A stretch of DNA of 64,000 nt, taken from Synechocystis sp. LKSZ1. Its GTDB lineage: Bacteria; Cyanobacteriota; Cyanobacteriia; Cyanobacteriales; Microcystaceae. The position numbers were made by a program, and so were the translations under genes. Below are positions 47,046 to 57,240 of the stretch, one piece after another. The stretch lies in assembly GCF_040436315.1 (NCBI RefSeq), contig NZ_AP031572.1, positions 2,728,001-2,792,000 of the forward strand, written 5' to 3'. Position 1 is the stretch's first letter, and each line of letters opens with the position of its first letter. The notes beneath the pieces were generated by a model, which worked only from the letters and a program-made list of their open reading frames with translations, was not told the DNA's origin and made no database searches.

Positions 47046-49061
47046 ATGGCTTATTCATCTTCTAAAAAGACTCGTGCAGTTGCACTGCGTAACTACTTTT
47101 CTCCCTTTGGCAATAAGCTGGTGGCAGGGGGACATATTGAACCCGAACAGCTACGCCAGGCCCTGGTGCAAGTCAAGAAGTCAGGGCGGTCTTTACCCGA
47201 AGAGATTCAAGCCATTACCGGTCGGGCCCTGTCGCCGGATCTCCTCCGCCAGTACAAGAAAAACCAACTGTTTGAGCTAAAAGTTCTCTACGGGGTCGAT
47301 AGTCTCGACCCGGAATTAGCCCCAGTGGCTACGCGGGAAATGGCGGAGCTGATTCAAGACCTTATTCCCCTAGATACCTGTCGGCGGTATAAGGTTCTTC
47401 CCATGGCTCGGCAGGATACCGACCCACCCAGCATCCTAGTGGTGATGGTCAACCCCGATGACCTGGCGGCCCAGGATGAACTCCAGCGCATTCTGCGTTT
47501 CAAAGGTCTGGAGCTACGGCGTTTGGTGATCACCCAGGAAGATTTTGAACAACTCCTGGAGCAGTATTATGGCATTCAGCAAGAACTCGAGCAGGTTCGC
47601 GAAAAACAAGCGAAGGACAAGGAATTAGATAAATTAGCCGACATTACCGATATTGTTGGCTCCCTGGACATGAATTTAGGGGAGGTGCGGGATGAAGATG
47701 CCGATTCCCTGGACTCTAAGGACGCGAACCAAGCTCCAGTCATTAATTTGGTCAATAAAGTAATGGCCAAGGCCCTCCAGGAAGGGGCCTCGGATATTCA
47801 TATTGAACCCCAGGAAGAAACCCTCCGCATTCGCTTCCGCAAGGATGGCGTTTTGCACCAGGCCTTTGATCCCCTACCCCGCAAGGTGACCCCCGCAGTA
47901 GTTGCTCGTTTCAAGATCATGGCAGATTTGGACATTGCGGAGCGACGGGCCCCCCAAGATGGCAAAATTCGACGCATCTACCAGGGCCGGAAGGTCGATT
48001 TTCGAGTTAACACCATCCCAAGTCGCTACGGGGAAAAGGTTTGTCTGCGGATTCTGGACAATACAGCCACCCAATTGGGTCTCGATAAACTGATTACCAA
48101 TGAAGAAACGCTAAATACCGTGCGAGAACTAGCCAGTCGTCCCTACGGCTTAATTTTGGTGACAGGGCCAACGGGGTCAGGAAAATCCACCAGTTTGTAC
48201 TCTGTCCTGGCGGAGCGCAATAGCCCTGAAGTCAATATCAATACGGCAGAGGATCCCATTGAGTACTCCTTACCTGGTATTACCCAGGTACAAGTCATTC
48301 GGGAAAAGGGAATGGACTTTGCCAATATCCTGCGGGCCTTTATGCGTCAGGATCCCGATGTGATTCTAGTCGGGGAAACCCGCGATAAGGAAACGGCCAA
48401 AACCGCTATCGAGGCGGCCTTGACTGGTCACTTAGTATTGACAACCCTTCATACCAATGATGCGGCCGGGGCCATTGCCCGCCTAGATGAAATGGGGGTG
48501 GAACCCTTCATGGTGTCCGGGGCTCTGCTGGGAGTCTTGGCCCAGCGCTTGATGCGGCGGGTCTGTACCGAATGCCGGATTCCCTATAATCCCGGCCGTG
48601 AAGAACTTTCGCGCTTTGGCTTCTCTATTTCTGGAGATGAATCCATTACCTTCTACCAGGCCAATAGCCTCAGTCCTGATGAAATTCATGAGGCCCGCAA
48701 AACAGGGACGCTTTGTCCTAAATGCAATGGCAGTGGCTACAAAGGCCGAGTTGGTGTGTACGAAGTGATGCGGAACTCGGAACGCATTGCCAGCCTGATT
48801 AATGAAGGTGCCACCACCGACCGGATTAAGGATTGTGCCGTGGAGGAAGGGATGGTTACGCTTTTAGCCTACAGCTTAAATCTGGTACAGGAAGGCTATA
48901 CGACCCTTGAAGAAGTAGAGCGCGTCACCTTCACCGATACCGGACTAGAGTCGGAATTACGAGCCAAGCGCAAGAGCGCCCTCACCTGCCGGACTTGTCA
49001 AGCGGAACTACAGCAAGAATGGCTCGATTGTCCCTACTGTATGACTCCCCGCTTTACTTAA
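47046..49061 (+). CDS. pilB: Type IV pilus assembly ATPase PilB
   Basis: Hexameric ATPase that powers pilus extension, needed for motility and natural transformation. The 671-residue protein has an N-terminal MshEN/GspE-N domain and a central ATPase with Walker A TGPTGSGKSTSLYSV. The Asp box, Walker B VILVGETRDKETA and His box LTTLHTND follow. Two CxxC pairs (CTECRIPYN and CPKCNGSGYKGRVG) form the usual zinc site. A second zinc-ribbon-like tail (CRTC and CPYC) is at the very end. The ATG at 47046 is preferred over an upstream GTG. pilT and pilC follow. Confidence 0.96.
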   Translation: MAYSSSKKTRAVALRNYFSPFGNKLVAGGHIEPEQLRQALVQVKKSGRSLPEEIQAITGRALSPDLLRQYKKNQLFELKVLYGVDSLDPELAPVATREMAELIQDLIPLDTCRRYKVLPMARQDTDPPSILVVMVNPDDLAAQDELQRILRFKGLELRRLVITQEDFEQLLEQYYGIQQELEQVREKQAKDKELDKLADITDIVGSLDMNLGEVRDEDADSLDSKDANQAPVINLVNKVMAKALQEGASDIHIEPQEETLRIRFRKDGVLHQAFDPLPRKVTPAVVARFKIMADLDIAERRAPQDGKIRRIYQGRKVDFRVNTIPSRYGEKVCLRILDNTATQLGLDKLITNEETLNTVRELASRPYGLILVTGPTGSGKSTSLYSVLAERNSPEVNINTAEDPIEYSLPGITQVQVIREKGMDFANILRAFMRQDPDVILVGETRDKETAKTAIEAALTGHLVLTTLHTNDAAGAIARLDEMGVEPFMVSGALLGVLAQRLMRRVCTECRIPYNPGREELSRFGFSISGDESITFYQANSLSPDEIHEARKTGTLCPKCNGSGYKGRVGVYEVMRNSERIASLINEGATTDRIKDCAVEEGMVTLLAYSLNLVQEGYTTLEEVERVTFTDTGLESELRAKRKSALTCRTCQAELQQEWLDCPYCMTPRFT

Positions 49062-49160
49062 ACACAATGGTGAAAAATTATTGTTAATCCCCCCATTTCC
49101 TGAATCTAGCCCCTAAACTTTGAATAACCGTTACCCTCGACGACCAAGGAGCAATCTACG

Positions 49161-50294
49161 ATGGCTGTGGAATATATTATTGAAGACCTGATGGAACAAT
49201 TGGTGGAAATGGGCGGCTCGGATATGCATATCCAGGCTGGCGCTCCCGTCTATTTCCGCATTAGTGGCAAATTGAACCCCATCAATGATGAAGTTTTGAG
49301 CCCCCAGGATAGCCAGAAGCTGATTTTTAGTATGCTGAACAATTCCCAGCGCAAGGAATTGGAGCAGAGTTGGGAATTAGATTGTTCCTACGGCGTTAAG
49401 GGCCTGGCCCGCTTTCGGGTCAATGTGTATAAAGAACGCGGCTGTTACGCGGCCTGTTTACGGGCCCTGTCGTCGAAGATTCCGAATTTTGAACAGTTGG
49501 GTCTGCCGACCATTATTCGGGAAATGGCGGAACGACCGAGGGGTCTAATCCTGGTGACGGGACAAACGGGCTCAGGTAAAACCACCACCTTGGCGGCAAT
49601 TTTGGATTTAATCAACCGGACGCGGGCGGAGCATATTCTCACTATTGAAGACCCGATTGAATACGTTTTCCCTAACGTCAAGAGTCTCTTCCACCAGCGT
49701 CAGAAAGGGGAAGACACCAAGAGCTTCGCAAATGCTTTACGAGCGGCCCTGCGGGAAGACCCGGATATTATTCTGGTGGGGGAAATGCGGGACTTGGAAA
49801 CCATTTCCCTCGCCATTAGTGCGGCAGAAACCGGACACTTGGTCTTTGGTACCCTCCATACCAATTCAGCCGCCAGTACTATCGACCGGATTTTGGACGT
49901 CTTTCCCGCTAACCAGCAGGCCCAAATTCGAGCCATGCTCTCCAATTCTCTACTAGCGGTGTTCAGCCAATGTCTAGTTAAGAAAAAGGCCCCAAAACCG
50001 GGGGAATTTGGCCGAGCCATGGCCCAAGAAATTATGGTGATTACCCCCGCTATTGCCAACCTGATCCGGGAAGGGAAAGCCCCTCAGATTTACTCCGCCA
50101 TCCAAACCGGGGCTAAATTAGGGATGCAGACCATGGAACAGGCCCTAGCAACCTTGGTGATGGCCGGCACCATTTCCATGGAAGAGGGCCTATCCAAGAG
50201 TGGTAAGCCCGATGAGCTACAGCGCTTAATCGGCGGGGCCGTCCCCTCCCCGAATGCTCCCGCCGCTAATGCCGCGGCCAAAGTCCGGCGTTAA
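49161..50294 (+). CDS. pilT: Type IV pilus retraction ATPase PilT
   Basis: Powers pilus retraction for twitching motility. The 377-residue protein has the N-terminal PAS-like region GGSDMHIQAGAPVYFRISGKL, Walker A TGQTGSGKTTTLAAI, Walker B ILVGEMRDLETI, His box FGTLHTNSA and the PilT-typical AIRDGK-like ANLIREGKAPQI. About 100 bp separate it from pilB; pilC starts 42 bp later. Confidence 0.96.
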   Translation: MAVEYIIEDLMEQLVEMGGSDMHIQAGAPVYFRISGKLNPINDEVLSPQDSQKLIFSMLNNSQRKELEQSWELDCSYGVKGLARFRVNVYKERGCYAACLRALSSKIPNFEQLGLPTIIREMAERPRGLILVTGQTGSGKTTTLAAILDLINRTRAEHILTIEDPIEYVFPNVKSLFHQRQKGEDTKSFANALRAALREDPDIILVGEMRDLETISLAISAAETGHLVFGTLHTNSAASTIDRILDVFPANQQAQIRAMLSNSLLAVFSQCLVKKKAPKPGEFGRAMAQEIMVITPAIANLIREGKAPQIYSAIQTGAKLGMQTMEQALATLVMAGTISMEEGLSKSGKPDELQRLIGGAVPSPNAPAANAAAKVRR

Positions 50295-50335
50295 GTTAAA
50301 TCCCTTGGAGATATTGCAGGAGAAAATAATTCACC

Positions 50336-51553
50336 ATGGCTACCTTTGTTGCCCAAGTTAAAGACAGTACCGGTAAAGTCCTGAAAAAAAAGGTGGACGC
50401 CATGTCCCCCGAGCAGGCCCGCCTCATTCTCAAACAACAGTATCCTGCCATCGGAGCGATTAAACCAGCTAGTGGCGAGATTAACCTGGAATTTCTCGAA
50501 AATTTACTCAATAAAGTTACGGTCAAGGACAAGGCCGTGTTTTCCCGCCAATTTTCCGTCATGATCAATGCCGGGGTGGCTATTGTCCGCTGTTTAAGTG
50601 TCCTCGGGGAACAATGTCCCAATCCTAAATTGAAACGGGCCCTAGGCGGCATTAGCTCAGAAGTCCAGCAAGGGAACAATCTCTCGGAGGCCATGCGCCG
50701 CTACCCCGAGTGTTTTGATGACCTCTACGTCAGTATGGTAGAAGCTGGAGAAACAGGGGGGGTACTCGATGAAGTCCTCAATCGTCTATCCAAGCTCCTA
50801 GAAGACGTGGCTCGCCTACAAAACCAGATTAAATCGGCCATGGCCTATCCCGTGGCTGTTGGGTTTTTAGCCGTTGTCGCTTTCCTTGGAATGACGATTT
50901 TTCTAATTCCCGTCTTTGCCAATATTTTTGAAAGCTTAGGCGGCGAATTACCGGGGTTAACAAAATTCATGCTGAACCTGAGCAATTTTCTGCGCAGTCC
51001 CCTGGCGATTATTCCCGTTGTTGTCATCATTGTTGCGGTTTTTCTATTCAAGCGCTATTACTCCACCCATGCGGGGCGCCGCCAAGTCGATGCCGTGATG
51101 CTTAAACTGCCTCTCTTTGGCCCTCTCAATGAAAAAACGGCTGTTGCTCGCTTTTGTCGTGTTTTTGGAACCTTAACCCGCTCCGGAGTTCCGATTATTC
51201 AGTCCTTGGAAATTGTTGGTGATACCATTCCCAATAAAATCATTTCCGACGCGATTGATGGGGCCATCGCTGAAATTCAATCCGGGGGAATGATGAGTCT
51301 AGCCTTGCAAAAAGCCAAAGTGTTTCCATCCTTAGCCATTCAAATGATCAGCATTGGCGAAGAAACTGGGGAATTAGATTCCATGATGATGAAGGTGGCC
51401 GACTTCTACGAAGATGAAGTTGAACAAACTGTTAAGGCTTTAACCAGCGTTATCGAGCCCCTTATGATGGTGTTTATTGCTGGCATGGTCGGCACGATTC
51501 TCCTGTCCATGTACCTCCCCATGTTCAAAATCTTTGACAAACTGGGTAACTAG
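50336..51553 (+). CDS. pilC: Type IV pilus inner-membrane platform protein PilC
   Basis: Polytopic GspF-family protein that couples PilB/PilT to the pilin base. The 405-residue protein has two GspF repeats: VFSRQFSVMINAGVAIVRCLSVL with VEAGETGGVLDEVLNRL, and ARFCRVFGTLTRSGVPIIQSLEIVG with IGEETGELDSMMMKVADFYEDEVE. It has three membrane helices (about 170-195, 220-240, 375-397). Its end overlaps the methyltransferase gene by 4 bp, tail to tail. Confidence 0.96.
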   Translation: MATFVAQVKDSTGKVLKKKVDAMSPEQARLILKQQYPAIGAIKPASGEINLEFLENLLNKVTVKDKAVFSRQFSVMINAGVAIVRCLSVLGEQCPNPKLKRALGGISSEVQQGNNLSEAMRRYPECFDDLYVSMVEAGETGGVLDEVLNRLSKLLEDVARLQNQIKSAMAYPVAVGFLAVVAFLGMTIFLIPVFANIFESLGGELPGLTKFMLNLSNFLRSPLAIIPVVVIIVAVFLFKRYYSTHAGRRQVDAVMLKLPLFGPLNEKTAVARFCRVFGTLTRSGVPIIQSLEIVGDTIPNKIISDAIDGAIAEIQSGGMMSLALQKAKVFPSLAIQMISIGEETGELDSMMMKVADFYEDEVEQTVKALTSVIEPLMMVFIAGMVGTILLSMYLPMFKIFDKLGN

Positions 51554-52260
51554 TACAAAACCCAAACCTCCTCCGTACCTTGCACCCCTTGGTAAAGCCG
51601 CTCTAGCTGGGTAAAACCGGCAGCGGCAGCCCAGGACTGGAGATCGAGGCTCGTTTCTGGATAGTCACTACTGCGGATATGCTCCAGAATTAGTGTCTTA
51701 GTCTCAGCGGTAGCCAGGGGCCAGTCCTGTTCCATCATCTGGCCGTAGTGCTGGAGGTATTGCTCACGACTCTCACCGGCCTGACGCACGACATCCGCCC
51801 AAAGGAAATAGCCACCGGGCCGTAAACAAGATCGAGCCTCCTTTAAAAACAACTGTTTTTGCTCCTGAGACAGATGGTGTAAACAAAAAGCGGAGAGCAT
51901 CACGTCTACAGGCTCCCTCTGTTGTCCAATAAAGCTCAAGACATCTGCCTGAATCAATTGAAAAGTGGGGAAGCGGCCCTGGAAAGTCTGCTGGGCCAGG
52001 GCCAAGGCCGGTTGGGAGAGATCCACACCGGTATAGCTGACCACCGGCAGACCTGTAAAGACCTGGGCCGAAAAACTACCATCGCCACAGCCGAGGTCAA
52101 AACAAGTAAACGGTTCCCAACAGTTATCCTGGAGGTAGGTTTGGAGTACCTGGGCGATCTGCCGGTGCTCCATGTAGTTATAGCGGAGGATTTGCTGATA
52201 GCTGTCCCAGGCTTGGAAAAATTGGCTAATGGCCTGGAGGTCAGGGGCAGGGCTAGACAT
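51550..52260 (-). CDS. Class I SAM-dependent methyltransferase
   Basis: The 236-residue protein has the SAM loop FDLGCGDGSFSAQVF, the acidic VDLSQPAL and the post-motif IQADVLSFI followed by LSAFCLHHLS. This is the layout of small-molecule or Smt/UbiE-like methyltransferases. The substrate is unknown. The following 140 bp separates it from dgt, which diverges. Confidence 0.85.
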   Translation of the reverse strand: MSSPAPDLQAISQFFQAWDSYQQILRYNYMEHRQIAQVLQTYLQDNCWEPFTCFDLGCGDGSFSAQVFTGLPVVSYTGVDLSQPALALAQQTFQGRFPTFQLIQADVLSFIGQQREPVDVMLSAFCLHHLSQEQKQLFLKEARSCLRPGGYFLWADVVRQAGESREQYLQHYGQMMEQDWPLATAETKTLILEHIRSSDYPETSLDLQSWAAAAGFTQLERLYQGVQGTEEVWVLY

Positions 52261-52404
52261 AGGACAGAGTCGTCGGAGCGGGTTGAGGATTAGTCCTCAG
52301 CATAGCGGAAAGTTCTCCCCGTCGCTGGCTCCTGTCGGCTGAAACCCAAGTCTATTACCGGTTCCCTGTGAGGCAACCAATATCCATCCAGCGTAGGACG
52401 GCCC

Positions 52405-53721
52405 ATGGAATGGCAACAACTCTTAAGTGCTAAACGATTAGGCAAAACCCACCCGGAAGACAGTTCCTTTGAGCGCACCGCTTTTTTAAAGGATTATGAC
52501 CGCATCGTCTATTCCACGGCCTTTCGCCGTCTCAAGGATAAAACCCAGGTTTTTCCCCTGTCTAAAAATGCTGATGTCCGTACCCGCCTAATCCATAGCT
52601 TGGAAGTTTCCTGCGTGGGGCGTTCCCTGGGACGGATGGTGGGCGAACAAATTATCCAGCGTCATCAGCTCCAGCAGGTCGATGCCGCTGATTTTGGCGA
52701 TATTTTATCTGCTGCCTGCCTAGCCCATGATATTGGTAATCCCCCCTTTGGCCATGCTGGGGAAGATGCCATTCAAACGGCTTTTCAGCATTGGTATCGT
52801 CAAGACAACCCCAAAGGGAGTTTACTCTCTCCCCTAGAAAAAGCGGATTTTGACCAATTTGAGGGCAATGCCCAGGGATTTCGCATTTTAACCCGCCTGG
52901 GAATGCCCCATCGCTACGGCGGGATGCAACTGACCTGTACCACTCTGGCTACCTTTACTAAATATCCCCGCGAATCCTTAATCTCTTCTAAAACCTTAAA
53001 ACATCACACGGGCCAAAGCACCCGCAAATACGGTTTTTTCCAAGCAGAAAAGGAATTATTCCAGGAAGTCGCCGAGACGGTGGGGTTGGTTCGTCGTCCT
53101 GGCCCGGCCCATTGGTGGTGCCGCCATCCCCTGACCTTTTTGATGGAGGCCGCCGATGATATTTGCTATTCCATTGTTGATCTTGAAGACGGTTTTCACA
53201 TGGGCCATCTTCCCTTTTCGGAAGTGCGGGATTTGCTAGCCGCCATTGCCGAAACGGATCTAGGGGAGTATGAAGTCAATCAAGAAGAAACGATTAAACG
53301 GCTGAGGGCCAAGGCCATTAATAAATTGGTCGTGGAAGTTGCTCAACTTTTCCTTGATTGGGAACCCAGCATTTTAAAGGGAGAATTTGACCAAAGCCTC
53401 GTCGGCCAGAGTCGCTTTGCCGACATCCTGAAAAACATTGAGGTTAAAACATCAGCTTCTGTGTTTCATCATCCTAATGTGGTTCGCATTAAGGTGGCGG
53501 GCTACGAAGTTTTAGGGGGCCTGTTGACGGAATTTTTGACGGCTATCTATCAAAATAATAAAAAAAGTCAACTGGTGCGCTATATGTTACCCGAGCAATT
53601 TAGCCCCGCGCCGAACCAAAGTAACTACGCTAAGATGCTCAATATTACGGACTACATCGCCGGTATGACGGATCTCCAGGCAACCCTCCTCTTCCAGCAA
53701 TTACGGGGAATTACCCTATGA
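52405..53721 (+). CDS. dgt: Deoxyguanosine triphosphate triphosphohydrolase (HD superfamily)
   Basis: Hydrolyses dGTP (or other dNTPs) to the nucleoside and triphosphate. The 438-residue protein has RIVYSTAFRRLKDKTQVFPL, RLIHSLEVSCVGRSLG with the first metal-binding His, and the HD pair in CLAHDIGNPPFGHAGE. A later metal-binding Asp follows in EAADDICYSIVDLEDG. These fit the dGTPase family. The start ATG at 52405 gives MEWQQLLSAKRLG. Confidence 0.93.
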   Translation: MEWQQLLSAKRLGKTHPEDSSFERTAFLKDYDRIVYSTAFRRLKDKTQVFPLSKNADVRTRLIHSLEVSCVGRSLGRMVGEQIIQRHQLQQVDAADFGDILSAACLAHDIGNPPFGHAGEDAIQTAFQHWYRQDNPKGSLLSPLEKADFDQFEGNAQGFRILTRLGMPHRYGGMQLTCTTLATFTKYPRESLISSKTLKHHTGQSTRKYGFFQAEKELFQEVAETVGLVRRPGPAHWWCRHPLTFLMEAADDICYSIVDLEDGFHMGHLPFSEVRDLLAAIAETDLGEYEVNQEETIKRLRAKAINKLVVEVAQLFLDWEPSILKGEFDQSLVGQSRFADILKNIEVKTSASVFHHPNVVRIKVAGYEVLGGLLTEFLTAIYQNNKKSQLVRYMLPEQFSPAPNQSNYAKMLNITDYIAGMTDLQATLLFQQLRGITL

Positions 53722-53788
53722 CCGCCTCCCGGCACGGAGCGCTAGCCCTAGAGCGCCCATTACCGTTTGCTCTCCTCCATCGTTACCC

Positions 53789-54382
53789 ATGTCTTCCTCT
53801 TCCAAGCCGTCCTTTGCCCAGATTCTGCACAATCAATGGCAAATTCTAGCCAGTTTTGTGGCTATTTTCTGGGGTCTAGAGTTTTTAGATGTTTTCGTCC
53901 TACATCATCGTCTCGATCAATTTGGCATCCAGCCCCATCGTTTCATCGGCCTGCGTGGTATCTTGTTTGCGCCCTTTTTGCACGGGGGGTTTTTGCACCT
54001 AATTAGCAACACCGTCCCCTTTCTTGTGCTGGGCTGGCTGGTGATGCTACAAGAAACCAGTGATTTTTGGATTGTCACCGTGATCACGATGCTGGTTGGG
54101 GGCCTAGGAACGTGGGTCTTTGGGGCACCGGGTTCTGTCCATATAGGGGCCAGTATTCTGATTTTTGGTTATCTGGGCTTTCTGCTGTTCCGGGGGTATT
54201 TCCAGCGTAATGGTGCGTCCATTGCCCTATCTCTCCTCGTTCTCTTCCTATACAGCGGTGCTCTGTGGGGCCTACTGCCTCTCCAACGGGGAGTTTCTTG
54301 GCAGGGCCATTTGTTTGGCTTTATTGGCGGGGCCTTGGCTGCTCGCATGATTGCTAAGGAAAAACGCTATTACTCCGGCTAA
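53789..54382 (+). CDS. Rhomboid-family intramembrane serine protease
   Basis: The 197-residue protein has six hydrophobic helices. [21 protein letters not shown] corresponds to the rhomboid helix with HxxxN. The catalytic serine is in [10 protein letters not shown] (family GxSx), and the catalytic histidine is in [15 protein letters not shown]. All three landmarks are in the expected order, so it is probably active. Substrates unknown. The lgt frame begins just after its end. Confidence 0.85.
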   Translation: MSSSSKPSFAQILHNQWQILASFVAIFWGLEFLDVFVLHHRLDQFGIQPHRFIGLRGILFAPFLHGGFLHLISNTVPFLVLGWLVMLQETSDFWIVTVITMLVGGLGTWVFGAPGSVHIGASILIFGYLGFLLFRGYFQRNGASIALSLLVLFLYSGALWGLLPLQRGVSWQGHLFGFIGGALAARMIAKEKRYYSG

Positions 54383-54431
54383 AGTGGGGGAGGGCTTTCC
54401 CCGATACCTGCTTCCCTGTTTCGTCCTGGTT

Positions 54432-55313
54432 ATGGTACTACTGATTCCTAATTGCTGTCTCTTTTTCCCCTTCCTCACTTTTCAATCCCCTGGGCCGATC
54501 CTGTTGCAATGGGGCCCCCTCACCCTGCGCTGGTACGGCCTGTTAATTGCCACTGCGGTTCTGCTGGGCGTCCTCCTGTCCCAATTTTTAGCCCAGAAGC
54601 GTCATCTAAAACCCGAATTGATAAGTGATTTAGCCCTCTGGTTAGTGCTGGCGGCCATCCCCTGTGCCCGGCTCTACTACGTCATTTTTGAATGGCCCAA
54701 TTATGCAGCTAACCCCTGGCAGGCCCTGGCTATCTGGCAGGGAGGGATTGCCATTCACGGGGCCTTAATCGGTGGCACCCTAGCGACTTTATTTTTTGTC
54801 CGTCGCCATCATCTTTCTTTCTGGAATTTGGCGGATATTTTAGTGCCTTCGGTGGCCCTGGGCCAGGGCATTGGTCGTTGGGGCAATTTCTTTAACTCCG
54901 AGGCCTTTGGTCGTCCCACGGATCTACCCTGGAAACTCTTCATTCCTCCGGCCCATCGTCCACCGGGATACCTCCAGTTCGACTATTTTCACCCCACCTT
55001 TTTATACGAATCCCTCTGGAATTTTGGTGTCTTTGCCCTACTCTTGGGGGTTTTTCTCTGGGGTCTGGGACAACCCACTCGTCTGAAAACCGGTACGGTG
55101 ACCTGCTTGTATTTGGTGAGCTATAGTCTGGGCCGCTTCTGGATTGAGGGCCTGCGGATGGATAGCTTGATGCTCGGCCCTCTGCGCATTGCCCAAGTAG
55201 TGAGCCTCACCTTGATTTTACTGGGCCTACTGGGCTTACTTTGGTTGTATCTTGGCAAAACCCCCCTACCCGACTTCCGAGGCCAACAACCCACTTCACC
55301 CCAGACAAGGTAA
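54432..55313 (+). CDS. lgt: Prolipoprotein diacylglyceryl transferase
   Basis: Adds diacylglycerol to lipobox cysteines, the first step of lipoprotein maturation; it serves the lipoproteins at 9799, 21307 and 62578 among others. The 293-residue protein has the signature [13 protein letters not shown] and the conserved YESLWN, in a seven-helix layout. The ATG at 54432 ([12 protein letters not shown]) is preferred over one at 54351 that overlaps the rhomboid gene. It is followed after 5 bp by cobM. Confidence 0.94.
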   Translation: MVLLIPNCCLFFPFLTFQSPGPILLQWGPLTLRWYGLLIATAVLLGVLLSQFLAQKRHLKPELISDLALWLVLAAIPCARLYYVIFEWPNYAANPWQALAIWQGGIAIHGALIGGTLATLFFVRRHHLSFWNLADILVPSVALGQGIGRWGNFFNSEAFGRPTDLPWKLFIPPAHRPPGYLQFDYFHPTFLYESLWNFGVFALLLGVFLWGLGQPTRLKTGTVTCLYLVSYSLGRFWIEGLRMDSLMLGPLRIAQVVSLTLILLGLLGLLWLYLGKTPLPDFRGQQPTSPQTR

Positions 55314-55318
55314 TTTCT

Positions 55319-56107
55319 GTGACGATTGCTAACGCGACTTCTGGCCTGCGGCCCGCCGTCTATTTTATCGGTGCAGGGCCGGGCGATCCCGAACTGTTGA
55401 CGGTTAAAGGCCAACGAATTTTAGCCCAAGCAGAGGTGATCCTCTACGCGGATTCCCTCGTACCACGACAGATGCTCCAGGACGTGCGGCCCGATGCTCA
55501 ATTAATTGCCACCGGCAATCAAACCCTGGAACAGATCTTACCGCTGATGATTGAAGCCGTGCATTCCGGCCAACGGGTTGTGCGTCTGCACTCGGGGGAT
55601 TTGACCCTCTACAGTGCCATCCATGAACAAATCCAGGCCTTGAGCGAGGCGGACATCCCCTACGAATGTATTCCGGGCATTAGTGCTTTCCAGGCAGCGG
55701 CGGCCCGTTTAAACGCCGAGTTAACGATTCCCGATCTGGTTCAGACAATTATTTTGACCCGTATTAGTGGCGCGGCCTCGGCGGTTCCCCCCGCTGAAGA
55801 ATTGGCCTCCCTAGCGGCCCACCAAGCCAGTCTGGGCCTGTATTTAGCGGCCCGTCATGTCGTAGCGGCCCAGGCACAATTATTGGCCCATTACCCCGCC
55901 GATACCCCCGTGGCTATTTGTTTCCGGGTCGGGTGGCCCGATGAAAAGCTATGGCTAGTGCCCCTCAGCGATATGGCCCTGGTAAGTCAGCAGGAAAATT
56001 TAATTCGTACCACCCTTTACCTGATTAGTCCGGCCCTAAAGCCCGCCATCCACCAGCGTTCCCGCCTTTATCACCCAGAACACCATCATTTATTCCGGCC
56101 CCGTTGA
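55319..56107 (+). CDS. cobM: Precorrin-4 / cobalt-precorrin-4 C11-methyltransferase
   Basis: Methylates C11 of the corrin ring. The 262-residue protein has the uroporphyrinogen-methyltransferase fold: VYFIGAGPGDPELLTVKGQRIL, then VILYADSLVP, VVRLHSGDLTLYSAIHEQI and PYECIPGISAFQAAAA. GDLTLYSAI is typical of CobM/CbiF. The GTG at 55319 gives the normal N-terminus; the longer frame from 55241 runs inside lgt. Confidence 0.92.
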   Translation: MTIANATSGLRPAVYFIGAGPGDPELLTVKGQRILAQAEVILYADSLVPRQMLQDVRPDAQLIATGNQTLEQILPLMIEAVHSGQRVVRLHSGDLTLYSAIHEQIQALSEADIPYECIPGISAFQAAAARLNAELTIPDLVQTIILTRISGAASAVPPAEELASLAAHQASLGLYLAARHVVAAQAQLLAHYPADTPVAICFRVGWPDEKLWLVPLSDMALVSQQENLIRTTLYLISPALKPAIHQRSRLYHPEHHHLFRPR

Positions 56108-56193
56108 AATTGGCCAGTCAAGTCTGAGCAACCCTTCCAATGAGCTGGTAATCGCCTAAACTAGGGCTAGGAATAGCATTGAGGCCGTTGGCC

Positions 56194-56394
56194 ATGCTCG
56201 TTGTTTTAAATAATGAACAAGTCTTCCAGGCCCACCGGGTTTGCCAAGGCTGTCTGCTGGCCAATCAAGAGGGCCTACCCCGCTGGCAAGGGAATCATCT
56301 CTGCTGTGCCGCTCCGATTAAAACGGCCCTGTCTGGCCCGGAAACTCTATACGAATGCCAAATGGGCTTTCGCCTAGCCCAGATTGAAGGTTAG
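56194..56394 (+). CDS. Small cysteine-rich protein
   Basis: A 66-residue protein with cysteines arranged as CQGC, then CC about 18 residues later and a last Cys near the end (LYECQMGFRL). This could bind a metal. It reads like a conserved short cyanobacterial protein, but I cannot name the family. The ATG at 56194 is chosen. Its end overlaps the mnmD-like gene by 21 bp, tail to tail. Confidence 0.6.
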   Translation: MLVVLNNEQVFQAHRVCQGCLLANQEGLPRWQGNHLCCAAPIKTALSGPETLYECQMGFRLAQIEG

Positions 56395-57240
56395 CCAGCG
56401 TTTTTTCCAACGGCTGGTGGGTTCTAAATCACTGCGGCTTTGCTCTTGACGACGGTGCTGGTGAATTGTTGAAGCATCATCGCGCAATGAGGGGTCACGG
56501 TAGGGAATGGCCGCACGAGTTTGTAGGTGTTCTCTTTCTGCTGGGGAAAGGGGCCGGAGGCCTTGATCTGTCCATTGGGCTAGGGTTCCCGGTGAACGTC
56601 GTCCCACTTGAGGCGTGGGGCCAAAACAGAGGCCTGCGAGACGGAGGGCAGTACGCACTGAGGCGGCACAGGAATAGGTAGCCAGGACACCCGTTGGCCC
56701 GAGATGTTGAGCTAAAAGCTGAATAAATTCCACTGTCCAGAGTTGAGGACACTTGGGGGGGGAAAAAGGATCGAGAAAAATGGCATCAGCGGCTAACGGA
56801 GCAAGGGGACGCAGGGTTTGTCGGGCATCGCCCCAGAGAACTTGGGCGGTGAGGGTAGGGGCCTGGTAGCGACCGGTTTCGACGAGAGGGGTCAGGGCCT
56901 GGACGATAGACTGGGGCCAGGCCTGGAGCAAATGGTACTGTAACGCTTGGCGGGGAACCTCGGAGTCTTGCTCTAAGGCTACCAGGTGGATATGACACTG
57001 GGGATTGACCGACCAAATAGCCGTCAGGGCGGCGGCGGTATTGTAACCCAGGCCATAGCAGACATCGAGAAGGGTAATCGAGTCCCGTTGCTGGGCTAAG
57101 GCCGGCAATTGACAGGCCTGAACAAACTTTTGCTCCGCTTCCTGCTGAGCCCCGGAGGCAGAATGAAAGGCTTCTTGGAAGGTTTCGGAAAAAAAGGTGA
57201 AGGATCCATCCGCCGTTGCTTGAGGCGTCAACATGGTCAA
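56374..57240 (-). CDS. MnmD/MnmC-like tRNA-modifying methyltransferase (DUF752)
   Basis: The 288-residue protein has LLDVCYGLGYNTAAAL (SAM loop), LVALEQDSEVP, LWGDARQTL and the MnmD hallmark AIFLDPFSPPKCPQLWTVEFIQLL. LATYSCAASVRTALRLAGL follows. The family methylates the aminomethyl group on tRNA wobble uridine; cyanobacterial members lack the FAD domain of MnmC, as here. The start overlaps the preceding gene's stop by 4 bp. Confidence 0.87.
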   Translation of the reverse strand: MTMLTPQATADGSFTFFSETFQEAFHSASGAQQEAEQKFVQACQLPALAQQRDSITLLDVCYGLGYNTAAALTAIWSVNPQCHIHLVALEQDSEVPRQALQYHLLQAWPQSIVQALTPLVETGRYQAPTLTAQVLWGDARQTLRPLAPLAADAIFLDPFSPPKCPQLWTVEFIQLLAQHLGPTGVLATYSCAASVRTALRLAGLCFGPTPQVGRRSPGTLAQWTDQGLRPLSPAEREHLQTRAAIPYRDPSLRDDASTIHQHRRQEQSRSDLEPTSRWKKRWLTFNLG

